From Neodiprion pinetum (lineage: Eukaryota > Arthropoda > Insecta > Hymenoptera > Diprionidae): a DNA stretch of 64,000 nt. The position numbers were made by a program, and so were the translations under genes. The stretch is from positions 11,769,871 through 11,833,870 of the forward strand of contig NC_060234.1 of the NCBI RefSeq assembly GCF_021155775.2, in the 5' to 3' direction. Below the pieces are notes generated by a model that saw only the letters and a program-made list of their open reading frames with translations, made no database searches and was not told the origin of the DNA. Positions 55,459 to 64,000 of this stretch are shown here, piece after piece. Positions within the stretch are counted from its first letter, which is position 1. Every line of letters starts with the position of its first letter.

Positions 55459-56676
55459 ATGGAGGAGGAAATCTTGAGCATTCAAACACCAGTCGTCTTT
55501 GACGAATTCGTTGCGCATTACGAGATTCACGCTCACAAACCTTACGCCTCGTCAACTTTCAACAACAGCGATGAAATTCGAATCACCGTTCAGCATCAGG
55601 ATTTATACATATTACCCAGCAAAAGTTCGGTACATATCCACGGACGACTCCTCAAACCTGATGGTACAGCTACTGTGAACACACAGCTCGTAAACAACGC
55701 CATCTGTCATCTGTTTGAAGAAATTCGCTACGAAATTAACGCAGTTGAGGTTGATAGAAGCAAGAACGTTGGCTTGACAAGTCTCATGAAGGGTTACGCT
55801 TCCCTGCACCCTGGTCAGACTTGGCTGATGGAGAACGCTGGATGGCTCGATGTAGAAGAGAAGAAAAAATTAACCGATGCCGATGGTAACTTTGACGTAC
55901 TGATACCGCTCAGCATGATATTGGGTTTCGCTGAAGACTACCGCAAGATCGTTGTCAACGCTAAACATGAGTTAATTTTGACGAGATCAAAAACTGACGT
56001 CAACGCAATCATGCAGACTCAGGAGGAGGAATTCAAAATCACGATCAATGCAGTGGAATGGCTAATACCGTATTTGAAACTCGCGGATCAGCAAAAAGTT
56101 GACCTACTAAATTTCATTCAGAGAGATCCGCCTGTTTCGATGAGCTTCCGCAGTTGGGAATTGTACGAATATCCCTTACTTCCCACAACATCGAAACACG
56201 TTTGGACTGTGAAAACTTCCACTCAGCTTGAAAAACCTCGGTACGTCATTTTGAGTTTCCAAACAAGTAGAAAGAACAAGACCGGCAAGAACGCAAGTCA
56301 TTTCGATCATTGCAATATCACGGACGTCAAGCTATTTTTAAACTCTCAATCTTATCCGTACGGTAACCTGAACCTCAACATGAGTCGTAATCTGTACGCG
56401 CTCCTGTACGAGATGTACGCAAACTTCCAAGCTACCTACTACGACAAGAACCCCGAGCCGTTGCTGACAAAGAGTGAATTCCTTCGAGACGTCCCCTTAT
56501 TCGTTATCGACTGTTCGAAACAAAACGAATCTTTGAAGTACGGACCTGTCGACATCCGTCTTGAATTTGAAGCTGAAGCCAACTTTCCCGCTGAAAGATC
56601 GGCGTACTGCTTGATCGTTCACGATCGTATTGTCGAATACAACCCGCTCAGTGGTGGGGTGAAAAAGTTGGTATAA
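55459..56676 (+). CDS. Polinton major capsid protein (double jelly-roll)
   Basis: Intact 405-residue frame. I chose ATG 55459 (MEEEILSIQTPVVFDEFVAHY) over an in-frame ATG at 55396, because the latter's leader overlaps the previous gene and its promoter. Motifs include SSVHIHGRLLKPDG, NAICHLFEEIRYEINAVEVD, WLIPYLKLADQQKVDLL and PLFVIDCSKQNESLKYGPVDIRLEF. These match the Polinton/adintovirus major capsid protein, which forms trimeric capsomers. No lesion is seen. It ends in GTATAA, shared with the next promoter. Confidence 0.85.
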   Translation: MEEEILSIQTPVVFDEFVAHYEIHAHKPYASSTFNNSDEIRITVQHQDLYILPSKSSVHIHGRLLKPDGTATVNTQLVNNAICHLFEEIRYEINAVEVDRSKNVGLTSLMKGYASLHPGQTWLMENAGWLDVEEKKKLTDADGNFDVLIPLSMILGFAEDYRKIVVNAKHELILTRSKTDVNAIMQTQEEEFKITINAVEWLIPYLKLADQQKVDLLNFIQRDPPVSMSFRSWELYEYPLLPTTSKHVWTVKTSTQLEKPRYVILSFQTSRKNKTGKNASHFDHCNITDVKLFLNSQSYPYGNLNLNMSRNLYALLYEMYANFQATYYDKNPEPLLTKSEFLRDVPLFVIDCSKQNESLKYGPVDIRLEFEAEANFPAERSAYCLIVHDRIVEYNPLSGGVKKLV

Positions 56677-56679
56677 AAG
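56672..56679 (+). promoter_or_regulatory. TATA box overlapping the major capsid stop
   Basis: TATAAAAG contains the capsid stop codon (TAA, 56674-56676) and lies 42 bp before the next ATG (56714). Confidence 0.6.
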
Positions 56680-56713
56680 CTGACCCGTTTCCACCATCTC
56701 GCACAGTTCAAAG

Positions 56714-57310
56714 ATGGAGCTTATCGTTGACATACAAGGCTTTCGTAGACCTTTCAACAATACCTTCACATTAAAAGAATTGGCTATAATTTCAATCTAC
56801 TCGGAAGCATCTCCATCAGTGTTTTCCTTCGAGCCACCTTACAAATGGAATTTACTGGACGTCAAATACAAAAGCCAAAATTCTTGGTTAGAACGCGATT
56901 TTCACGGTTTACCTTGGAGCTGTGGAACCATACCTTTTGAGGAAGTTGAGCGGACCATTGAAGACAGGCTGTGCATAGCTCAAACCGTGCACGTAAAAGG
57001 AGAAGAAAAACGAGATTGGTTGCTCAAAATCGTTCCGAAAGTTCAAATCATCGATATGCTGGACTTTGACTGCCCGTCGCTTGAAACCCTGCAAAAAACT
57101 CCAGCTGTGTCTCTGAGATGCGGCCTTCACACAATACCCAACGCAATCTGTGCAGCACAAAACGTTTGCATACTTCAGAATTGGCTACAAAATCTCCGTA
57201 CTGTCCGGATGGCGAGGCTGTACGATTCGTGTTACTGCGCAGAAGCGTCTACAAGAACGGTCCCGCATTCCTGGCGAATATATCACCCTGGTCATGATAC
57301 TGTTGAATAA
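56714..57310 (+). CDS. Polinton protein, possible RNase H-like fold, 198 aa
   Basis: The frame starts MELIVDIQGFRRPFNNTFTLKELAIISIYSE. It contains FEPPYKWNLL, SQNSWLERDFHGLPWSCG, VHVKGEEKRDWLLKI and a late Cys/His region (RCGLHTIPNAICAAQNV). The opening DIQG...ELAI strands resemble an RNase H-like or exonuclease fold, but the acidic set is incomplete, so this is inference. After about 57190 another phase reads more protein-like (a YCPDGEAVRF block to a stop near 57294), so a one-base indel near the C-terminus is likely. Confidence 0.6.
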   Translation: MELIVDIQGFRRPFNNTFTLKELAIISIYSEASPSVFSFEPPYKWNLLDVKYKSQNSWLERDFHGLPWSCGTIPFEEVERTIEDRLCIAQTVHVKGEEKRDWLLKIVPKVQIIDMLDFDCPSLETLQKTPAVSLRCGLHTIPNAICAAQNVCILQNWLQNLRTVRMARLYDSCYCAEASTRTVPHSWRIYHPGHDTVE

Positions 57311-57867
57311 AATTATTGTATTTTTTTTGTGAAGTAATTGTCAACCGTACTCTAAAAATTGTACTCAATAAAACTGTTTTTTTTTCAAAGAATATTCATG
57401 AAATAATTTTATACCTTCACCTTAGCTCTTAAGAGAGAGAATTTTTTTCAATACGAAGCTTATGTAAGATTCGACCTTGCTCTCCATCCTTGACCGAGCT
57501 GTACTCAAACCGAGTTATGTTTTGCATTTCTAGAGCGATAGTAACCCAACACCGCAGATCCTTGGCTCTGTACCGCGGCTATCGGCCGACCTTGCACTCC
57601 GGTCCGAACCCGTCCAAATACTCATCGTAGAGTTCACATTACATGACGCAGCTCGAAACCCTCCATCGTTGCTTAGTAGTGTTCGGAGTAGCATTTTCTT
57701 AGATTTCAAGACTTAATTCTAGATACAATTACAAGGTACAAAACGTACGTAGGATCAAAGGTATACAAGATGGATAAATGAAAAAATATTCATAACTTAA
57801 ATCTTTTTTTTGTTTATTGATCGTAAGACTTACACAGACCATTGGATATTTAAATGCGATACTCAGA
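57311..57867. other. Convergent 3' intergenic region of the Polinton
   Basis: No gene is seen. AATAAA words occur on the plus strand near 57306 and 57367, fitting polyadenylation of the rightward genes. T-rich DNA at 57803-57815 could serve the leftward genes. Confidence 0.5.
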
Positions 57868-58176
57868 TTATACGTATACAAATTCAAGTTGACCGTACGG
57901 TCCGCCAAGATAGCGTAGATGCAACCGTATCTCCTTACTGGCTGTCGTCACCTTCTGGAACAAATCTTCATTTTCGTGGAGGGCCTTGGTCAGTCGGTTG
58001 GGCAGAAAAATCGTGAAAGAGTCATCCAAGTCCAGAACGATTTTGTCTCCAAATTTCGTTTTAACCCGACGAACGCCACTGACCCGGTATTCGAAGTAGA
58101 CTTCGAGGTCCGAGAGCTTTTTCAACGGCAGAAATGTCTCCAGGCGAGCGACTTCGTTCAATTTTGAAAAGTCCAT
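57868..58176 (-). CDS. Small Polinton protein, possible OB-fold ssDNA-binding
   Basis: Intact 102-residue frame. A beta-rich pattern (LSDLEVYFEYRVSGVRRVKT, GDKIVLDLDDSFTIFLPNRL) fits a small OB-type fold, and its position at the replication end of the element suggests a ssDNA-binding accessory. That role is inference. Its start lies within the 3' end of the upstream coiled-coil gene. Confidence 0.5.
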   Translation of the reverse strand: MDFSKLNEVARLETFLPLKKLSDLEVYFEYRVSGVRRVKTKFGDKIVLDLDDSFTIFLPNRLTKALHENEDLFQKVTTASKEIRLHLRYLGGPYGQLEFVYV

Positions 58177-58333
58177 GGTCGTTACTGTCCAGTTGTATGT
58201 GCTCGAAATCTCTTGTGAGTTGATTGAGGTCGGATCTGATTTTCAGCAGATGTTTTACTTCTCCAATATTCTTGAGGAGCAGTTCTAGTCGTTTCTTAAA
58301 TTCACGTTGTTCCAGAGCACTTCTCATTCGCAA
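58061..58333 (-). CDS. Small Polinton coiled-coil protein
   Basis: A frame of up to 90 residues. MRSALEQREFKKRLELLLKNIGEVKHLLKIRSDLNQLTRDF is strongly helical and heptad-like. The C-terminal third overlaps the next gene in another phase and may be non-coding. A TATA box lies 42-49 bp upstream. The function is unknown. Confidence 0.45.
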   Translation of the reverse strand: MRMRSALEQREFKKRLELLLKNIGEVKHLLKIRSDLNQLTRDFEHIQLDSNDHGLFKIERSRSPGDISAVEKALGPRSLLRIPGQWRSSG

Positions 58334-58374
58334 GAAGAACAGCTTCAGACTGGCGATGAAGTTTTCACTTTTCG

Positions 58375-58382
58375 CTTATATA
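58375..58382 (-). promoter_or_regulatory. TATA box for the right-end leftward genes
   Basis: The minus strand reads TATATAAG, 42 bp before the ATG at 58333, just inside the right terminal inverted repeat. Confidence 0.55.
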
Positions 58383-58456
58383 ACGTTCCCCCACCACATA
58401 ATTTGATGGAGGGTAAGGAATGTCACGGGGCTGATATCAAATACGTATGTTTGTGT

Positions 58457-59003
58457 ATGCGCGCGCACCTTTTGGCATTCCCAGGACGAATCAAACCGAC
58501 ATCCGAGTAAGTGAAAAACAATTCTCGGAACCATTAATTTTGGAATGTCACGTGGTTGATAAGGTGGGAAAGGAATGTGGGGTGGTTGATGTTACACATC
58601 AGCGATATCCGAGTGGATAAAAAACAATTCTCGGAACTATTAATTTTGGAATGTCGCGTGGTTGATAAGGTGGGAAAGGAATGTGGTTGATATTACACAT
58701 CAGCAGTCCTACCGTGGGAAAGGAATTCGGAGTGGTTAATGTTACATATCAGCAGTCATATCGTGGGAAAAGAATGTGGACGGTAAAAAAGTTCTCGCCC
58801 CTCGTTGCGCCCTCTACCGTCGGCAGGCGAGCACTACAGACCTTCGGTACGGCAGACTGTGACGTCATCGCGGAAAAGGGTTTGAGTCTGGGCTAAGCGG
58901 AGCGGAAAAGGGTTTGAGTCTGGGCTGCGCGGAGCGCCTCGGTGGGCTGCGCGGAGCGGCTCGGTCGGTAAAGAAGGTGTTTGTACTCAGAACCGGCCTT
59001 GCT
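58457..59003 (-). repeat. Right terminal inverted repeat of the Polinton (547 bp)
   Basis: Reverse-complement partner of 45631-46370. It contains two copies of a 106-bp unit (starting CAATTCTCGG at 58519 and 58625) and lacks one of the left arm's duplicated GACGTCACAG blocks. The two arms therefore differ in internal repeat number while their outer 130 bp are almost identical. Confidence 0.85.
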
Positions 59004-59007
59004 GTAC

Positions 59008-59248
59008 CACTTGAGTATCTTCCATCTGTAAGTTTGCTAGGTTTTTTAATCTTGTCTTTAACTCCGGTTCTAAATTTAGTGCCACTACTTCAAAAAACTG
59101 TCTAGATTTTTATTATTTTCTATTTCACTAAGCCTATAATACTATTAGTTCTCTTTGTTTTTTTTGGTACCGAAAAACCATTTATGTTACGGCTGAAAAA
59201 GTCTGCTACAATGTTATCCTTGCCTTTGCAGTATTTGATTGTATATGT
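59008..59248 (-). pseudogene. Gypsy-3 RNase H/integrase linker
   Basis: The minus-strand frame holds the RNase H end (YTIKYCKGKDNIVADFFSRN) and a short linker to the integrase, up to the Polinton junction (LANLQMEDTQVV). In-frame degeneration occurs around 59100. Confidence 0.7.
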
Positions 59249-61184
59249 TGTAACGTGGCATTTCGGTTAGGCCTGCCCATTACAAAGTACTCCTTGAACC
59301 CTGGGCGGAATCCAGGAATAAGGGTTTCGGAAATCGAGTCGCGAGATAATCATAGAGAGCGCCAGAACTGGAGTCACGCATCCAGGCTTCGACAGGGACG
59401 AAATAGAGAATTACGAATAAGACATCGCAGGCTTTTGTTTTTATTTTTTTTCGAGTACACCGGCCACAAGCCAGCGACCAACTCCGACGCCGAAGATATT
59501 TCGAGGCAAGGCGAAACCGCGGAGATCTCGCGAGAAGGATACCGAGGCTGCGGAGGAGGAGACAACGCAGATCCCTGCAGCGCGGGAATCCAAGGCGGAC
59601 GCGATTCCCGCTGGCGGCCGGCGCGCCGCAGCCTCCCCGCTCACCCCGCCTACGCCCAACCGAGGCAACCGTGAGAGACCAGCTAGCGACGAGGGAGCAC
59701 CACCCCGCCCAACCCCCGGACACCATGGAGCTGCGCGGAGGACGAGATTGCGATCTAGCGTTAAGTTCTGCGCCGCGTAGCGACGACAGGTGCGCTTCAG
59801 GTTGCGCAATCTCCAAAATCGATGATAGATCGGTTGTTGCGCATTCTTAGGGTAATGACGTCATGAAGGACGAGACCGGCGTTGCGGCCGATCAACCATG
59901 AGCGATAACTCTAGTTCTGGCGACGGATCCGAGAGGTACCGTGGAGTTTGTTAGTTGCGGGTTTTTGAGAGTTGCGGAAAAGAGAAGTTCCGAAATATTG
60001 CGAAGACGATGGCCGTTGCGAATCACGAGGAGGTTGGTGACTTCCTCTTCTGGATGTGGAGCGGTAATCGTTGCTGAGATCCTCGCGATCGAATTTTGAG
60101 AGCAATTAAGCGAGGGCTTGTCCGAGAAAGGATAGCCGTTTGTAATTTGCTGGTCGAAAAATCCTCGAACTTCGTTTGCCGATTCCTTCGTTTGGTGACC
60201 GTAGCCTGAGTTGCGCGTAATAAAGTAGAGCCAATTTCAAGTGATCGAGAAGGTCGAGTCGAGCCACGTGTTTGAGCCGAGGCACTATTGTCTCGAATTT
60301 GAGTGTAACCAAATTCCGTTACACGGGGTCACGTCGAATCAGTCTGATAAAATATCATTTCTCGTGTAGGTCGCGAGCCGTCGAAAGGGGAGCGTTCGAG
60401 TTCGCGAATCGCGTCCCGACGTCACCGAGAAAGTCGAGTTCGGATGCGTTTAAATAACAGCCAGGCGATCCCAGTGGTGACCGGCGCTATTAAAAATACC
60501 GACTGGAGATGTGACTCGCGCATCGAGTTGCATTCTGTTGTTGTTTCAGTATCGAATAATTGTTTATTGTTAAGTGGCGATTAGCGCCGTCGTTAGTAGA
60601 AGACGGTCGCGGCTAACGCGCCGAGTAAAACTTTTTTTTTGTGTTTTGAAGGTAGCGTTTATTATTAAGGCAGCGACTAGCGCACGTAGGCAGTAGAGGT
60701 CTTCTAGATCTATAAAATTTTTTTTTTGTCGTTTTCTTCCCTTTTTTTTGTTGTTGAACCTAAGTATTTAATTTTGAATCGCGCATAGCGACTTACGGAT
60801 TATTATTTCTCTGGCTTTGTAATTGGAATCGCGAAGAGCGGCTTTGGCAGTATTATTATTTTTATTTTGTATTATCGCTGGCCAGAAATATATTATTGGA
60901 ATGTTATATTAACTTTGCCAAATAACGTGTTGGCGTACGTGTTTCGTATCTCTCTATACCCAAAAATTACCCCTCCCCTCTCCGCGGTACTGAGCTGCCG
61001 AATATCTGGTCGCGGTATATCGCATTACCGATTTAGAGGCGTGTTGATCACGCCAGGCGCCCAACAAATTTCGCGGTCTCGTTTTAGGTCCAGGATACCT
61101 CGCGGACGCCGAATTATTGTGCACGCGGAAAGTTCTCGGTCATCTTCTCCGAGTGACCAAGGAGCGGGAAAAATCCACGTCACA
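59249..61184 (+). repeat. Solo LTR-B (1936 bp) with 4-bp target duplication
   Basis: Begins TGTAACGTGGC, ends CCACGTCACA, and is flanked by ATGT (59245-59248 and 61185-61188). Removing it with one ATGT restores the Gypsy-3 RNase H frame in the minus strand. It contains a CTGCAGCGCGGGAATCCAAG block, a CGTTACACGGGGTCA block and, 120 bp before its end, GGCGCCCAAC. The family's internal region is not in this window. Confidence 0.85.
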
Positions 61185-61188
61185 ATGT

Positions 61189-63107
61189 GTATTGTTGCAA
61201 GTATAAACTCCATCGCATGAGTCTATCGTTTTTAAATTCAGTTTCTTGAATGAATATTAAAGCCTTATGATCCGTGATTATTTTAAATTCTGCACCAATT
61301 AAGTACGTTCTAAATTTTCTTATAGAGTGTAAAATCGCAAGTATTTGCTTTTCAGTCCTGAAATATTTTTGTTCAGTTTTTGTTAGACTGATCTACTCGC
61401 TACCGATATTATTTTCTTATCTCCGTTTTCGTCAATCTGAAAAAGCACGCCGCTTATTCCTATGTCACTAGCATCAGTTTGAAGTTTAAAGGAAACGTTA
61501 GGTATATAATGATGTAAAGTTACGCAGTTTAAAAAATTATTTTTCAATTGTTGATATGCTATTGAATGTTCTAGTTTCCAATTCCATGTCTCTTTACTAC
61601 TTAATAAATCACGAAATGGATTGACAAAGTTTGCATGTTTAATTACGAATTGTCTATAATAATTGCAAATCCCAAAAAATTGTTGTAATTGTGTTACATT
61701 TTACGGTTCAGGAAACTCCTGTATTACTTTGAGCTTATCTGGATTAGGTGTTATTCCGTTGGGTGATAAAACAAATCCTAGGAAAGAAACTGATTCTTGG
61801 CAAAATACCGACTTGCTGAGTTACAGTGTAAAACCATGAACCATTAACCGATGAAATACCATTTGCAGATGATTGAGATGTTCATCGAACGATTTTGAAG
61901 TTATTAGAAGATCATCTATATAAGTTGTCAAAAATTCAGAACAGTTTTCCCCAATTGCTGAATTTAACGCTCTCATAAACCCACTTCCGGCAGTTTTCAA
62001 TCCAAAGGGAATTCTCGTAAATTGATACAACGATGTATTATGTAAGAAAGCTGTATATTTCCGCGATTCCGCAGCTAACGGTATCTGCCGAGAACTCTGC
62101 CTTGAATCGGTTGTAGTTATAAATTTGATACCGTGATGTTTATCTATTAACTCATGTATCGGAGGTGAAGTTTCGTTATCCGTGTCAATAACTTTATTTA
62201 GGAATCGAGCGTCGAGACAAATTCTAATACTATTATCTGATTTGTGTACAATTCTTAACGGATTACAATAAGGGCTATTGGACCTTTCAATAATTCCTGC
62301 CTCCAACATTAAATTAATTTCTGCAACTACTGGATTTCTAAATTTCAAAAGGACTGGATAAGATCTTTTTATATGAGGTTTACTATGCTTTAGCTTTATA
62401 CTATGTTCATAGATATTAACGCATCCTACTTCGTTTGAGAATAACTTTTCATATTTCGACAGTACATTAACTAGAGCCTGCCGTTGTTTGTCGTCAATCA
62501 TCCTAATTGAATCCGCGATCGTTTGGACATCCTCCAAAAAGCCGCTTGTCCTATCTAATTCATTAAAGCTTACTAAGTTCAAATTAACTAAAACTTCGTC
62601 AAAAAAGTTGTGGTCTTCTCCCTCCGTCTCTATTCTAGCATTTTCTTTTTCAACTATTGTTACCAAATCATTTTCAGGTTGATCATCAAGCGTCTGACCA
62701 TCTAAATTATGATTTTTTTTGCAAAAATTTTCATCAACAGAATTTCTCTCTAATCTAAGATCCTTATCATTATTATCAATTCTACAATTATTACTTAACG
62801 TTTCTTGCAACGCAATTTCAATATCACTATTATCAATTTCATCATTATCAATCAAGGGTTCTACCACAGCAAATTCAATATCATTATGATCAAATTCATT
62901 ATTATTATTAAGTAAAGGTTCTTCCACAACAAATTCAATATCATTACGATCAATTTCATTATTATTATTAAGTAAAGGTTCTTCCCCAACAATTTCAATA
63001 TTATGATTATCAATTTTATTATTATCACCTAGTCTAACAATATTATTTATATCAATTTCTTTTTCAACGAGTATAGATTTTCTACTAATTACTAAATTAT
63101 TTGCCAA
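61189..63107 (-). pseudogene. Gypsy-3 reverse transcriptase and RNase H (several stops)
   Basis: Minus strand. It opens with an acidic Asn/Asp-rich region of 60-bp tandem repeats (about 63010-62811), then RT blocks IKRSYPVLLKFRNP, IRICLDARFLNKVI, FTRIPFGLKTAGSGF, the catalytic TTYIDDLLITSK (about 61915) and, after a stop at 61820-61818, LGFVLSPNGITP. RNase H has LQTDASDIGISGVLFQ and IITDHKALIF. At least four stops accumulate between 61820 and 61300. It is a dead Ty3/Gypsy element. Confidence 0.8.
62811..63010 (-). repeat. 60-bp in-frame tandem repeats
   Basis: A unit of 20 codons (EIDxxDIEFxVxEPLLNNNN) is repeated about 3.5 times between protease and RT. AAATTCAATATCATTA recurs at 62871 and 62931 with a variant near 62991. 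Confidence 0.7.
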
Positions 63108-63134
63108 ATTATCATCCGAAATTTAAGTTTCAGA

Positions 63135-63824
63135 TTAATTGAATTCATTTACGCCGCTATTTGTAACAATTGTCGAACTCCCATAGTTCTCATTTCTCTC
63201 TGCTTCAATGACTTTAGTTTTTTCACTTGCTACCTCCTCTACCTCTACGTTTAAAATCCTTATACATATTTCATTACAAATTAAATAAGAGAGCAATCTT
63301 TCAGAAGAGGTCCACCCGTACGATACCAACGACGCACTAAGCAAACTCCCATTAATTACTATCGTCTTTTTGTTATAGTCTAATATCGCTGTATTGATCG
63401 AAAGCCAATCATTGCCAAATATCACTTTATTCGCTAATCCTGGTATCACAAGAAATGAACATCTACTCAACATATCACCTATTTTAACCTCGATTAGTAT
63501 CTGCTTCTTTATTGGAGTTGCCTTTTTCCCAATTGCAGGTAACACTAGGATATTACTAACCGGTAAAATGTCAAATTTTTTCACACTTTCTAGACGTCTA
63601 AATAATTTTTCGGATATACAAGAAATTTGACTTCCCGTATCTACTAAAATAGAGACAGAAACACGTTCAATATTACCAAAAATAAACGAACATTTATATG
63701 ACTGGTTAAATTGTTGTGCGTTCCCATTAAATTCTAACTCTACATCTGAAATTAGATCCTGTTCTATATCTTGAAAAGATAATGTGCAACCCGATGTTGG
63801 ACCTAGCTGTACCGCGTTGCACAT
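63135..63824 (-). pseudogene. Gypsy-3 aspartic protease
   Basis: The minus frame has the retropepsin site SILVDTGSQISCIS (about 63640) and the second-strand pattern VIPGLANKVIFGNDWL. It is in the same phase as the RT frame but is separated from it by TAA at 63137-63135 and another about 12 bases later. Upstream it follows the end of gag. Confidence 0.75.
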
Positions 63825-64000
63825 TAGTTTAAATGCTGCCTGCTTGGATTTGCATTTGTTGTATTTATATTGTTGTTACCTAAGCTATTCCTATGAGCAT
63901 CTATAATTACAGGTGGAGGATACTGAGTGTTTGGAAATACCATATTTGGATTATAATGCGGATAATTATTTGGTGGATTATTTTGCCATTTGCTGTTAAC
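63825..64000 (-). pseudogene. Gypsy-3 gag, C-terminal end (runs off the window)
   Basis: The minus strand reads an Asn/Pro-rich tail (NNPPNNYPHYNPNMVF, then PPPVIIDAHRNS) ending at a stop just before the protease frame. The rest of gag and the 5' LTR lie beyond the window. Confidence 0.5.

Larger units (their letters stand above)
45631..59003 (+). mobile_element. Polinton/Maverick element, 13.4 kb
   Basis: A complete self-synthesising (virus-like) transposon. Both termini read AGCAAGGCCGGTTCTGAGTA inward, with long terminal inverted repeats, and GTAC (45627-45630 and 59004-59007) flanks each end. Gene order: PolB right; integrase, coiled-coil protein, unknown protein and ATPase left; PLA2-like protein, protease, minor capsid, 57-residue protein, major capsid and RNase H-like protein right; two small proteins left. 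Removing the element and one GTAC restores the Gypsy-3 reading frame. Several genes carry inactivating point lesions, so this copy is not autonomous. Confidence 0.95.

Noticed and set aside
58681..58896. Open frame in the right Polinton terminal repeat
   Set aside because: It is part of the inverted repeat and has a counterpart in the left repeat (46039-45836); no protein motif.

Overview
The window looks like arthropod, most likely insect, nuclear DNA. It holds one intron-containing metabolic gene (11739-15046, minus) in the middle of stacked transposable elements of families common in insects: a P-element/THAP transposon, a Tc1/mariner-like element, Foldback/MULE, pogo, BEL/Pao, three Gypsy elements and a Polinton/Maverick. 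A hymenopteran host is possible, but I cannot prove it from this sequence. There is no bacterial-style operon, rRNA, CRISPR array or clear tRNA gene.

Layout. 1-690: remnants of two LTR families, here called LTR-A and LTR-B. 1772-5508: decayed P-element-like THAP transposase with four exons. 8273-10200: two halves of a mariner-type transposase in opposite orientation. 10430-10856: an unrecognised coding-like remnant. 11739-15046: six-exon threonine/serine dehydratase with a C-terminal ACT domain; its exons join into a clean 488-codon frame. 15296-17104: LTR-B copy starting 249 bp upstream of that gene's start codon. 17105-26253: a 9.1-kb Foldback-type element with nearly identical arms of about 1.67 kb and an intact 1145-residue MULE-type transposase whose C-terminus resembles a ubiquitin-specific protease. 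26254-38701: minus-strand Gypsy-1, split by a 3'-truncated BEL element (27084-about 32712) and an intact-looking pogo transposon (33608-36420). 38702-43700: plus-strand Gypsy-2, interrupted by Gypsy-1 in gag and by a solo LTR-A in RNase H. About 43700-64000: minus-strand, decayed Gypsy-3, interrupted by a complete 13.4-kb Polinton (45631-59003) and a solo LTR-B (59249-61184).

The Polinton carries the whole virus-like set: protein-primed type DNA polymerase B, integrase, packaging ATPase, cysteine protease, major and minor capsid proteins, a PLA2-like protein and several small proteins. The polymerase, ATPase and PLA2 genes are broken by point lesions; the integrase, protease and both capsid genes remain open. 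Several of its genes have a TATA-like box 40-50 bp before the ATG, often on the stop codon of the gene before.

Insertion boundaries can be read to the base in several places because a host-element reading frame is restored when the insert and one target-site copy are removed. This gives a relative chronology: Gypsy-3 before Polinton and LTR-B; Gypsy-2 before Gypsy-1 and LTR-A; Gypsy-1 before BEL and pogo. The Foldback element has non-matching flanks, LTR-B on one side and Gypsy-1 on the other, which points to rearrangement at or after its arrival.
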